Positions 1 to 6,297 of a stretch of DNA of 8,617 nucleotides are shown here, piece after piece. The notes under the pieces are model-generated. The model did not search any database, had not been told where the DNA came from, and saw nothing but the letters and a program-made list of their open reading frames with translations. The DNA lies in assembly GCA_002366635.1 (NCBI GenBank), contig DFBN01000002.1, positions 9,672 through 18,288 of the forward strand. The letters are read 5' to 3'. Numbering within the stretch: the first letter of the stretch is position 1; each line of letters starts with the position of its first letter. The DNA comes from Caldifarciminota bacterium UBA3079. GTDB lineage: Bacteria > Hydrothermota > Tepidihabitantia > Tepidihabitantales > Tepidihabitantaceae. The position numbers and the translations under genes were made by a program.

Positions 1-141
1 TCCGAAGTAACGGACCGTTGGCAAATGATAATCGGTTTCGTCCCACACAGGCCTATTGACGACAGTCGTAGTGAACAGTATCGGGAACAGGAGAATCGGG
101 ATAATAAACAGTAGAAGCCAGCGTTGCCTGATTCTTGTCAT
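1..141 (-). CDS. N-terminus of a membrane protein, probable GT-C type glycosyltransferase (partial)
   Basis: This reading frame opens at an ATG (complement of 139-141) and stays open for 47 codons to the left edge, so only the N-terminus is visible. Residues 1-8 are basic (MTRIRQRW). Residues 9-28 form one hydrophobic transmembrane segment. The next stretch contains VWDETDYHLPTVRYF, with an acidic Asp-Glu pair (34-35) and a His (39) just after the first membrane helix. In family 39-like, lipid-phosphate-sugar-dependent GT-C glycosyltransferases, the first extracytoplasmic loop carries such an Asp-Glu motif, and a Trp-Asp-Glu followed by His-x-Pro fits that pattern. The family call rests on this short stretch only. 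There is no recognisable Shine-Dalgarno. The frame is open further upstream to a TAG near 241-243 but has no ATG, GTG or TTG there. It lies 141 bases downstream of the thioredoxin gene on the same strand and may be co-transcribed with it. Confidence 0.6.
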   Translation of the reverse strand, partial: MTRIRQRWLLLFIIPILLFPILFTTTVVNRPVWDETDYHLPTVRYFG

Positions 142-234
142 GAATGAGAGGCCGGCCGTTTTGGTGTCTGTGAGGTAAGTGGCCGTTGCTGAGCCAGGGA
201 GATACCGGTTGTGGTCACCTAAATACGATAACAG

Positions 235-245
235 CCGCTAAGCGG
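235..245. repeat. Short perfect palindrome CCGCT-A-AGCGG
   Basis: An 11-base perfect inverted repeat lies in the gap between the thioredoxin gene and the partial membrane protein gene. As RNA on the minus strand it could form only a 4-bp GC stem with a 3-nt loop, and no clear U-run follows it. It could be part of a weak termination region for the thioredoxin transcript or a protein-binding site. Confidence 0.45.
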
Positions 246-252
246 GAACCAG

Positions 253-271
253 AAGGAATTTGAAATTCCTT
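253..271. repeat. 19-bp perfect palindrome downstream of the thioredoxin gene
   Basis: AAGGAATTT-G-AAATTCCTT is a perfect 9-bp inverted repeat around one central base, starting 12 bases past the thioredoxin stop. In minus-strand RNA a 7-bp stem with a 5-nt loop is possible. The stem is AU-rich and is not followed by a T-run, so it is a poor intrinsic terminator by itself. Its high symmetry also suits a dimeric DNA-binding protein. The role is open. Confidence 0.55.
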
Positions 272-282
272 ATAAAACAGGG

Positions 283-750
283 TTATTTGATAAATTCATA
301 TTTTTTGAACCACGCGATGATTGAATTCTTTGGGAATAAACCGATATGCCGGGAGAGTTCATTACCTTCGGTATCAAGTAGAATCTGGGTTGGAATTGCT
401 TTGATTCCATATTTGCGTGCAAGTTCCTGATTCTCGTCAACATCAATGATTCTGAATTCTATTCTATCGCTGTAATCTGCCATCAGTTCGTGAATAATCG
501 GGTTCTGAGTTTTGCACGGCGGGCACCAAGTTGCAGTAAAGTCCCAGAATTTCGGATTGGGTTTGGATACTTCGGGTTTTGCTTTCTGATACCCGCTGTC
601 CGGGATTTGGACCGACTCTGGCGGTGTTGGCCTGTTTGTGTCAAGCTTCACTGCCTGGTGCTGGTCGGACTGAACTTGCGCGGTTGTTTTGTGGTTTGAA
701 CCGCAGCCGATGATGAACAGGACTACTGTAATAGCGGTCAGAAAACGCAT
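283..750 (-). CDS. Thioredoxin-like lipoprotein (TlpA/thioredoxin family)
   Basis: A 155-residue thiol-disulfide oxidoreductase predicted to be anchored outside the cytoplasm. Residues 1-15 are a short lipoprotein signal peptide ending in the lipobox IIGC, with Cys16 as the lipidation site. Residues 17-65 are a polar, Pro/Lys/Gln-rich linker. Residues 67-150 are the thioredoxin fold, with the redox motif WCPPC (75-79) and the conserved cis-proline in AIPTQ (Pro120). CPPC is common in extracytoplasmic TlpA-like proteins, which usually reduce or shuffle disulfides in secreted proteins or cytochromes; the substrate here is unknown. The start is fixed by AAGGAGGA five bases upstream. The gene sits 76 bases downstream of a cysteine-rich secreted M1 peptidase on the same strand. 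That peptidase would be a natural candidate client, but this is inference. Confidence 0.92.
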   Translation of the reverse strand: MRFLTAITVVLFIIGCGSNHKTTAQVQSDQHQAVKLDTNRPTPPESVQIPDSGYQKAKPEVSKPNPKFWDFTATWCPPCKTQNPIIHELMADYSDRIEFRIIDVDENQELARKYGIKAIPTQILLDTEGNELSRHIGLFPKNSIIAWFKKYEFIK

Positions 751-754
751 AAAA

Positions 755-762
755 TCCTCCTT
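755..762 (-). promoter_or_regulatory. Strong Shine-Dalgarno of the thioredoxin lipoprotein gene
   Basis: On the minus strand AAGGAGGA lies 4 bases before the ATG at 750, giving near-perfect anti-SD complementarity. It decides the start codon. It contrasts with the galE, chromate transporter and C25 genes, which have no such site. Confidence 0.85.
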
Positions 763-785
763 TAGGAGTATATTAGTGAAAATAA

Positions 786-814
786 ATTATGTCCTTATTT
801 TGATTCTGGTGCAA
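786..814 (-). promoter_or_regulatory. Candidate sigma-70-like promoter for the thioredoxin gene
   Basis: On the minus strand there is TTGCAC (complement of 809-814), a 17-base spacer, and CATAAT (complement of 786-791), in the AT-rich gap after the M1 peptidase stop. It would start transcription near 779 and give a leader of about 29 nt that includes the strong Shine-Dalgarno. The thioredoxin gene could thus be expressed separately from the galE-asd-peptidase unit. This is motif reading only. Confidence 0.4.
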
Positions 815-826
815 GAGTTGAAGGTT

Positions 827-2812
827 CTATTCAATTATCACAAATTTCTCGACCGGGGTGGACATTTCTGGTAACAGTCGAGCGAAATAGATACCTGCCG
901 GTACATTGCGGCCGGTTGAGTCGGTGCGGTTCCAGTGAACCGAATTCCTGCCGTGAGAAGTAAGTCTGTATGGGAGGGTTCTAATCAGGCGGCCTAGCCG
1001 GTCGTAAATCTGAAGCTGCTGTTGGCTGCTGGGTTTTCCGGAAAGCTGGAATTTGAGGCAGCCTGATGCCGGGTTCGGGGCAATCGAAAGAATGCGCGGT
1101 TCTGGTATCGGGCCTTTGGCGTTTTCCGCAATCCCGGTCATATAGCAGGAATCGAGAATCCAGTTGTCCGGATCAACTACAATTGAATCTGGACAAGTCG
1201 AGAACACAAAAGTATCGATTTCAGGATTGGTATGAGGCTGGATACAGAGAAGCGAATCAAGACCCAAGCCGCAGAATTTAACCGGCAGGGGCATATGGAA
1301 AATCTCTGGTGCCTGCTGGCCATTGTCCTGACCGAGTCTGGTTATTATCCTCCAGCTATCCCCGGTTTGTTCTGAATTCCAGTCAAGGGAATAGCGGGGG
1401 AAACCGGCTTGGTAAATCCATTCGTTAAAGAACCACCCCAGTTCGAGTCCGGTTACCTGCTCGTGGATGCGACAGTAGTCATCGGTTGAGACCGAGCCGT
1501 ATTTGAATGAATCGGCATAAGTGCGCATCGAGCGGAAAAAGATGCCGGGATGACCGAACACAGTGTCACCTTCAAGGAATCTCAGCATATGCTGGACCCA
1601 CGCACCTTTGCAATACACATTGCCATAATTGTAGATTTCAGGCGGGTCAAATGTCGGGTATCGATTGATGCGGTCTTGGGCGAAGAAATTGTAAGCACGG
1701 TTGTTCATGAGCGATTTGAAATAGTTTTGTCCGCATAAATGTCCCATGTAATTGCATTCTGAATAGACCGCAAAGCCTTCGTTCAGCCAAACATTGCGGA
1801 AGTCAACATGGGTAACCATATCGCCCCACCACATATGTGAAAGCTCATGTGATAATGTGACATCTCCGCCACTTATCAGGCTGGTGTGAATCATCGTCAT
1901 TGTCTGGTGTTCCATTCCGCCCCAGGGGAATCCGTAGTACCCCGGGACCATGCCGTATTTTTCAAACGGGTATGGGCCGTAGAACGCAGTGTCAGAATAG
2001 AATTCCATCATATCGAGCATATGCCTGAAGCCCTGGTGGGACCGGGCAGAATCCTCTGGCCATAGAAAATAGAGGACCGGAATTGTATCACCATTGGTAT
2101 TGACAAATGTGTCGCTCCAGGTTGCAAACCTCGATGCCGAAAATGTCGTAAGATAAGTGGCAATCGGATAAGGGTGACGCCACCAATAGGTTTTTGTGCC
2201 GTCCTGATTGGTTGTCACTGAATCACAGAGACCGTTGGCACAGGTCTGGAATGTGTCAGGTACGGTAAGGTTCAGCATTATTCCCTGCTCGGCTTTGTCC
2301 ATGGGTTCGTCAAAACAGGCGAACCAGTAGCGGTTTTCCTCTGGACAACCGCAGGTCATCGCATGGGCATAATGAATTGTCGGCGGCTTTGCAAAATAGT
2401 AGCCGATTTCAGGAACTGTATCAGGATGCCGGAAGAATATGTGAATGATAGTGGAGTCACCCTGTGGCAATGTTTCATCAAGTTCGATATGCAAAAGCCC
2501 GGCCGGTGTGGTGAATGTCAGTGGTGTGCCTTCCCGTTTCACCGAATCGCATACCAGGTTGACAAAATTGAGCGAGAAGGTATCGAGTGCGGGTAGTTCA
2601 CTCATTATGGTTATCTGTTCATGACAGGCATATGTTTTGTCGGTCATCGGCAGGTTGATGTCAAGTCTGTATTGCCGGACATTGTAAGAATGGGTTGATT
2701 CGGCTACAAAGGTGTTGTGGTGCAACAAACGGACGGATTCATCGGGCATAACAGGGCGAGGTCCAAGGTTAGACCACGCAATTATACACAAAAACAAGGA
2801 CAGGAAACTCAT
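827..2812 (-). CDS. Secreted M1-family zinc metallopeptidase with a C-terminal FlgD-Ig/T9SS-like domain
   Basis: A 661-residue gluzincin (aminopeptidase N family). Residues 1-18 form a hydrophobic export signal, unusual in lacking a basic residue. Residues ~40-240 match the M1 N-terminal beta domain. The catalytic region shows GGMEH (298-302, equivalent to the exopeptidase GAMEN motif), HELSH (322-326) and NEG (344-346). His322, His326 and Glu345 are therefore the zinc ligands (HEXXH-X18-E), Glu323 the general base, and Tyr400 in VYCKGAW the likely transition-state Tyr. Residues ~573-661 form a beta-sandwich tail with APNP, IYDRLGRLIRTL and GRNVPAGIYFARL, the pattern of FlgD-Ig/type IX sorting-like domains of cell-surface enzymes. 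The helical C-terminal domain of classical aminopeptidase N is absent. Sixteen cysteines follow the signal. The start overlaps the asd stop (ATGA) and has a strong SD. The likely role is surface or secreted peptide degradation. Confidence 0.93.
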   Translation of the reverse strand: MSFLSLFLCIIAWSNLGPRPVMPDESVRLLHHNTFVAESTHSYNVRQYRLDINLPMTDKTYACHEQITIMSELPALDTFSLNFVNLVCDSVKREGTPLTFTTPAGLLHIELDETLPQGDSTIIHIFFRHPDTVPEIGYYFAKPPTIHYAHAMTCGCPEENRYWFACFDEPMDKAEQGIMLNLTVPDTFQTCANGLCDSVTTNQDGTKTYWWRHPYPIATYLTTFSASRFATWSDTFVNTNGDTIPVLYFLWPEDSARSHQGFRHMLDMMEFYSDTAFYGPYPFEKYGMVPGYYGFPWGGMEHQTMTMIHTSLISGGDVTLSHELSHMWWGDMVTHVDFRNVWLNEGFAVYSECNYMGHLCGQNYFKSLMNNRAYNFFAQDRINRYPTFDPPEIYNYGNVYCKGAWVQHMLRFLEGDTVFGHPGIFFRSMRTYADSFKYGSVSTDDYCRIHEQVTGLELGWFFNEWIYQAGFPRYSLDWNSEQTGDSWRIITRLGQDNGQQAPEIFHMPLPVKFCGLGLDSLLCIQPHTNPEIDTFVFSTCPDSIVVDPDNWILDSCYMTGIAENAKGPIPEPRILSIAPNPASGCLKFQLSGKPSSQQQLQIYDRLGRLIRTLPYRLTSHGRNSVHWNRTDSTGRNVPAGIYFARLLPEMSTPVEKFVIIE

Positions 2813-3804
2813 TTTTCCTCCTTGGAAATAATCTCAGCAATCTGAAGTGCATTGAAGGCTGCACCTTTGTAGAGATTGTCTGTAACTATCCAGAGCAGGA
2901 GCTCATCGGGTGCAGCACCCTGGCGGATACGGCTGACAAATACCGCCTTATTATTGCGGCATTGAGCCGGGGTTATGAAACTGTCCCCTTTTGTCAGGTG
3001 AACGCCTTTTGCTTTCTTCAGAAGCTCTTCTGCCTGTTTTGGCTTAACAGGTTTCTTAAACCGGCAGGCAACAGCAAGCGAATGCCCGATTGTTACCGGG
3101 ACACGGACACAGGTAACATTCAGTTTCAGTTCAGGGAGGTTGAGGATTTTCTTTGATTCGTGGACGAGCTTGAGTTCCTCGGCAGAATTGCCGTCTGAGT
3201 CAAAAGGACCGATTTGAGGAATCAGGTTATCGACAACCTGATGTCCGAACGGGCTTGCTTTGATATCGGGTTTCTGCCCCATGGCAAGAAATTCGGTTTC
3301 GTATTGGAATTGTTCCAGTGCATCCCTGCCTGCACCTGAAACCGATTGATAAGTGGCAACCCAGACTGCATCAAGCACGAATTTGCGGTGCAGCGGTGCG
3401 ATTGCCACAACAAAAGGGATAGTAGTGCAATTCGGATTCGCAATAATGTGCTTGTGACCTTTGAGCGCTTCGGGGTTGACTTCGGGCACAATCAGGGGAA
3501 TGTTCTTTTTCAGGCGGAAGTAGCTGGATTTGTCGATAACCGGGCAGAATCGTGCTGCTTCGGGCACAAACCTCTTTGCAAGTTCCGGTTCAAGGCAGAA
3601 AAAGGCCAAGTCGAGTCCAGTAAATTCCTTGGGGTCAAGTTCCCTGATTTCCAGCAGGTTGCCACGGAAGTTTATTTTCTTGCCGGCGCTCCGGCTTGAG
3701 GCGAAAAGCCTGAGTTCGTCAATTTTGTGAGGGCTGGATTCGATTGCCCGAATCAAGGTTTCGCCGACAAGACCGGTTGCACCCGCGATGCCGATTTTCT
3801 TCAT
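2809..3804 (-). CDS. asd: Aspartate-semialdehyde dehydrogenase
   Basis: A 331-residue cytoplasmic enzyme that reduces aspartyl phosphate to aspartate semialdehyde with NADPH. This is the branch point to lysine/diaminopimelate, threonine and methionine. The N-terminal Rossmann motif GATGLVG is at 8-14. The catalytic Cys126 sits in NPNCTTIP, SVSGAGR (154-160) is the conserved substrate-domain loop, and RVPVTIGHS (234-242) holds the substrate Arg and catalytic His241. Length is normal for the family. In the many homologues with NCSTIQ, Ser and Gln stand where Thr127 and Pro130 are found here, a modest deviation near the active site. The start lies 3 bases after the galE stop (TGA AAT ATG) without a Shine-Dalgarno, so translational coupling to galE is likely. 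Its stop overlaps the start of the M1 peptidase. Confidence 0.96.
   Translation of the reverse strand: MKKIGIAGATGLVGETLIRAIESSPHKIDELRLFASSRSAGKKINFRGNLLEIRELDPKEFTGLDLAFFCLEPELAKRFVPEAARFCPVIDKSSYFRLKKNIPLIVPEVNPEALKGHKHIIANPNCTTIPFVVAIAPLHRKFVLDAVWVATYQSVSGAGRDALEQFQYETEFLAMGQKPDIKASPFGHQVVDNLIPQIGPFDSDGNSAEELKLVHESKKILNLPELKLNVTCVRVPVTIGHSLAVACRFKKPVKPKQAEELLKKAKGVHLTKGDSFITPAQCRNNKAVFVSRIRQGAAPDELLLWIVTDNLYKGAAFNALQIAEIISKEEK
2817..2823 (-). promoter_or_regulatory. Shine-Dalgarno of the M1 peptidase gene, inside the asd 3' end
   Basis: AAGGAGG on the minus strand lies 4 bases before the peptidase ATG, within the last codons of asd. Together with the ATGA stop/start overlap it fixes the peptidase start and indicates translation from the same mRNA as asd. 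Confidence 0.85.
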
Positions 3805-3807
3805 ATT

Positions 3808-4791
3808 TCAGGTTAAATCCGGATACCCGTCAGGATGGTTTTTATGCCATTCCCAGGCGTCCCAAATCATTCTTTCAGGGTCGGGCCGCGATGTCCGCCA
3901 GCCCAGTTCCTTTTTGATAAGCTCTGAAGAGGCAACGAGCACGGGCGGGTCACCGGGTCTGCGTCCTACGACCTCGAATTTCAGCTTGCGTCCAAGGACT
4001 TTCTGAACCGCATCAAAGATTTCTTTGACTGTGAATCCCTGGCCGTTGCCGAGGTTATACACCGGACTGTGCTCGTCCGGTGCATCCATTGCCAAAAGAT
4101 GGGCACGGGCCACATCATAAACATGCAGGTAATCACGGATACAAGTGCCGTCCCTGGTTTCGTAGTCGTCACCGTAGATATGAAACACCTGGTTTGGGTC
4201 CAGTGCCGTTTTGAGCAGAATCGGTATCAAATGGGTTTCTGGCCGGTGGTCTTCACCCAGACCGTTATAAGCACCAGCGACATTGAAATAGCGCAGAGTC
4301 GCATAGCGGAGGCCATAAGCCTGCTCATAAGCCGTGAGTAATTCCTCAAGAATCTTTTTGGTATATCCATAAGGGCTTGTTGGCCGTAGCGGACAATCCT
4401 CGGTTACAGGGATTTTCTCTGGTGCGCCATAAACCGATGCGGTGGATGAGAATATGAATCGTTTGATTCCATTCCTGCAGACCGCATTCAATAGGTTTAT
4501 GCCTCGGCTGATATTATTCTCAAAGTAGATATCCGGTCGCTCCACCGATTCCGGTATGAGAGAACGTGCAGCAAAATGCATCACACAATCAGGGTGTTCT
4601 TCTTTCATTAGCCTGTCAAGCAGGACTGTGTCGGCCAGGTCACCCACAATTAGACGGGCGGGTTTGGACACGGCCGCACGATGGCCCAAAGAAAGATTGT
4701 CCAGCACGGTAACTTTATGACCTTTATCCAGGAGCAGGCGGGTGATTACACTGCCGATATAACCCGCACCACCGACAACCAGAACTTTCAT
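3808..4791 (-). CDS. galE: UDP-glucose 4-epimerase (extended SDR family)
   Basis: A 327-residue NAD-dependent epimerase interconverting UDP-glucose and UDP-galactose (or the GlcNAc/GalNAc pair), supplying sugars for surface polysaccharides. GGAGYIG (7-13) binds NAD, and D31-N32 ends beta-2 where the ribose is bound. SSTASVYG (115-122) holds the catalytic Ser/Thr (Thr117 by alignment). Y141-G-Y-T-K145 is the catalytic YxxxK. The C-terminal RRPGDPP (277-283) is the typical nucleotide-binding loop. The frame is open 36 codons further upstream, but homologues begin at MKVLVVGG. The -10 box of a good promoter also lies just before this ATG, so the start is set at 4791. There is no Shine-Dalgarno. 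This is the first gene of a likely galE-asd-M1 peptidase transcript. Confidence 0.95.
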   Translation of the reverse strand: MKVLVVGGAGYIGSVITRLLLDKGHKVTVLDNLSLGHRAAVSKPARLIVGDLADTVLLDRLMKEEHPDCVMHFAARSLIPESVERPDIYFENNISRGINLLNAVCRNGIKRFIFSSTASVYGAPEKIPVTEDCPLRPTSPYGYTKKILEELLTAYEQAYGLRYATLRYFNVAGAYNGLGEDHRPETHLIPILLKTALDPNQVFHIYGDDYETRDGTCIRDYLHVYDVARAHLLAMDAPDEHSPVYNLGNGQGFTVKEIFDAVQKVLGRKLKFEVVGRRPGDPPVLVASSELIKKELGWRTSRPDPERMIWDAWEWHKNHPDGYPDLT

Positions 4792-4797
4792 GCCGTG

Positions 4798-4825
4798 AAT
4801 ATAGCAATTTGAACGGTTTTGGCAA
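4798..4825 (-). promoter_or_regulatory. Candidate promoter of galE predicting a leaderless mRNA
   Basis: On the minus strand: TTGCCA (complement of 4820-4825), 16-base spacer, TATATT (complement of 4798-4803), then 6 bases and the galE ATG. Transcription would start at or next to the A of the ATG. This matches the absence of a Shine-Dalgarno and the same geometry at two other genes here. Confidence 0.55.
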
Positions 4826-4852
4826 GGGAATAACAAGAGGTTTTGGGAAGCG

Positions 4853-5005
4853 ATGTTGGCGCATCCGGGGGCATACATCTTTTGTATTTCGCCAGACAAT
4901 TTGGCAGAGGTCCTGGAACCGAATCTGGTGACTCAATTCACCGTAGTGCTGGCAATCGAACTGGCATCCCTTCTGGAAATCCAACTAACCGAAGAACTGG
5001 CCTGA
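4853..5005 (+). CDS. Possible small protein (50 aa) with Leu/Phe at every fourth residue
   Basis: A short frame in the galE/chromate intergenic region, ATG at 4853, TGA at 5003-5005. After a 16-residue head (MLAHPGAYIFCISPDN) the sequence becomes tetrad-periodic: Leu17, 21, 25, Phe29, Leu33, 37, 41, 45, 49, separated by Ala/Glu/Val/Gln/Thr-rich triplets such as LAIE, LEIQ and LTEE. Composition and codons (CTG, GAA, GCA, ATC) look more protein-like than the two other plus frames. Past the TGA the same frame stays open for 19 more codons (to TGA 5063-5065), and the first of them keeps the register (Leu at 5009), so the gene may be interrupted. There is no good Shine-Dalgarno or leaderless-type promoter. 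I recognise no family. It could equally be a chance frame through a DNA repeat. Confidence 0.3.
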   Translation: MLAHPGAYIFCISPDNLAEVLEPNLVTQFTVVLAIELASLLEIQLTEELA

Positions 5006-5020
5006 GTCCTGGCCAGCAGA
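4901..5020. repeat. Degenerate 12-bp tandem repeat, ten units, CTGG in register
   Basis: Units begin at 4901, 4913, 4925, 4937, 4949, 4961, 4973, 4985, 4997 and 5009. Eight of ten begin TTGG or CTGG; the exceptions are TTCA (4937) and CTAA (4985). A rough consensus is CTGGCAANCGAA. The register is exact with no indels over 120 bases. It lies between the divergent galE and chromate transporter promoters. It is either the DNA trace of a four-residue protein repeat or a decayed array of short direct repeats acting at the DNA level. Confidence 0.7.
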
Positions 5021-5054
5021 GTCCGATGGGCATTTGCTCCATATCGTGAATGGC

Positions 5055-5082
5055 TTGATAGTTGATTCTTTCCCAATAGAAT
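5055..5082 (+). promoter_or_regulatory. Candidate promoter of the chromate transporter gene predicting a leaderless mRNA
   Basis: TTGATA (5055-5060), 16-base spacer, TAGAAT (5077-5082), six bases (GACTTA), then the ATG at 5089. The predicted transcription start coincides with the ATG. No Shine-Dalgarno is present. The spacing is identical to that of the galE and C25 promoters. Confidence 0.55.
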
Positions 5083-5088
5083 GACTTA

Positions 5089-6270
5089 ATGGCGTCTTCG
5101 GATGAAACGAAAAGGGACGGGGTTCCTCAGATAAAAGTTCCACTCTGGAAAATGGTTTTGACTTTTGTCAAGCTTGGGACAATCGGGTTTGGCGGCGGTG
5201 TGGGGATGCTTGCATTGATTCGTCAGACAGTTGTGAAGCAGAAACGATGGGTTGATGATAAACAGTTCGGAGTGGGCGTTGCAATGGGCCAGATGCTGCC
5301 CGGACCTTTTGTATCCAATTATGCGGAATATATCGGATATGGGCTGCACGGCCTGCGCGGGATGGTGCTAGCGCTGACCGCAATACTTTTGCCTTCTTTT
5401 GTGATGATGTGCGTCTTGAGTTTTCTGTATGGCAGATATGGAGATCTGCCAATAGCCGAGCGGCTTTTTGCCGGTATCCAACCGGTTGTTGCCGGAATCC
5501 TGGCATGGGCAACTTATGACATCAGCCGGATTCATATCGTTAATTGGCGTGCGGGTATAATTGCACTATTGGCATTCATTGCTTTGTTCTTCAAGGTCGA
5601 TGTGCTTCTGGTTGTCCTGGGGTGCGGTGTTTTGGGGATATTGTTTTCCGGCTCCTGGTATTCACTGATTCGAGCACGGACTCTTTCTTTTGTTCCGTAT
5701 ATTCTGCCTTTTGCCATGATGAGAAAACTGGGTTTCTCGCATTTTATGTGCCGTGCTCTTGAGCTCGGTGGGGTGTTTCTGAAAATTGGTGCGCTGATAT
5801 TCGGTGGCGGGTTTGCAGCAATTCCGTTTATCCAGCGTGAGGTAGTTGACATCCGGCACTGGCTGACCGCAAAGGAGTTTATTGATGGTGTTGCTTTGGG
5901 TCAGATGACGCCAGGGCCGGTTGCCATTACGGCTACTTATGTAGGTTGGAAGGTCGCGGGTTTGCCAGGTGCAATTATTTCGACTATTGCGGTTTTTCTG
6001 CCATCGTTGCTGATGCTTTGGGGTTTAATCCATGTTTACCAAAAGATAGGAGAACATCGTTTGGTTAAGGATTTTCTTTCTGGTGTAATGCCGGCAGTGT
6101 GCGGGATGCTGCTTCTGGCTACAATCTTTATCGGCCGTAATGCGATTGCCGGACCGGCAACAGCAATAATGGCGATTTTGAGTTTGGCAATGCTGATTCG
6201 TTTCCGCATTGACCCTGTCTGGCTGGTGCTCGGCGGTGCATTGCTCGGGCTGGTATTGCCTATTGCCTGA
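5089..6270 (+). CDS. chrA: Chromate transporter, CHR superfamily (two-domain form)
   Basis: A 393-residue inner-membrane transporter made of two homologous CHR domains. The first half carries FGGGVGM (34-40) and GQMLPGP (67-73). The second repeats these as FGGGFAAIP (238-246) and GQMTPGP (271-277). Each half also has several hydrophobic helices, e.g. 91-113, 155-187, 292-313, 336-349 and 377-392. Length near 400 and two domains fit the long-chain CHR group, which contains the proton-driven chromate exporters. Many members in anaerobes have no demonstrated chromate role and may move sulfate-like oxyanions, so the substrate is not settled by sequence. No chrB-type regulator or other metal-resistance gene is seen nearby. 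The start is chosen from the ATG placed 6 bases after a good -10 box; the upstream ATG at 5081 hits TAA after two codons. Confidence 0.93.
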   Translation: MASSDETKRDGVPQIKVPLWKMVLTFVKLGTIGFGGGVGMLALIRQTVVKQKRWVDDKQFGVGVAMGQMLPGPFVSNYAEYIGYGLHGLRGMVLALTAILLPSFVMMCVLSFLYGRYGDLPIAERLFAGIQPVVAGILAWATYDISRIHIVNWRAGIIALLAFIALFFKVDVLLVVLGCGVLGILFSGSWYSLIRARTLSFVPYILPFAMMRKLGFSHFMCRALELGGVFLKIGALIFGGGFAAIPFIQREVVDIRHWLTAKEFIDGVALGQMTPGPVAITATYVGWKVAGLPGAIISTIAVFLPSLLMLWGLIHVYQKIGEHRLVKDFLSGVMPAVCGMLLLATIFIGRNAIAGPATAIMAILSLAMLIRFRIDPVWLVLGGALLGLVLPIA

Positions 6271-6291
6271 ACCTAAATATGGATGTATGAT
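6263..6291 (+). promoter_or_regulatory. Candidate promoter of the C25 peptidase gene predicting a leaderless mRNA
   Basis: TTGCCT (6263-6268) touches the chromate transporter stop. A 17-base spacer follows, then TATGAT (6286-6291, one mismatch from TATAAT), six bases (TCAGCA), and the ATG at 6298. Used this way, the upstream in-frame ATG at 6283 would lie before the transcript start. The gene could therefore be transcribed independently of the chromate transporter. Confidence 0.5.
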
Positions 6292-6297
6292 TCAGCA

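Noticed and set aside
229..282. Intrinsic terminator after the thioredoxin gene
   Set aside because: Palindromes are present but stems are short or AU-rich and no T-run follows on the minus strand, so they are listed as repeats only.
4792..4899. 36-codon N-terminal extension of galE
   Set aside because: Homologues start at MKVLVVGG; the extension covers the -10/-35 boxes of the galE promoter and looks like non-coding sequence.
4724..4984. 86-residue minus-strand frame with a Gln every four residues
   Set aside because: It overlaps the start of galE in another frame, begins at TTG, and its Gln period is again the same repeat read on the other strand.
4901..5020. CRISPR-like array
   Set aside because: Units are 12 bp, contiguous and degenerate, with no spacer/repeat alternation and no cas genes.
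4843..5049. 68-residue plus-strand frame with an x-Gly-x-x period, starting at TTG
   Set aside because: No usable ribosome site. The Gly period is only another reading of the 12-bp repeat, and its codons and composition look less protein-like than the leucine frame.
4792..5088. Riboswitch or structured leader upstream of the chromate transporter
   Set aside because: The predicted transcript starts at the ATG, and no conserved riboswitch motif was recognised.
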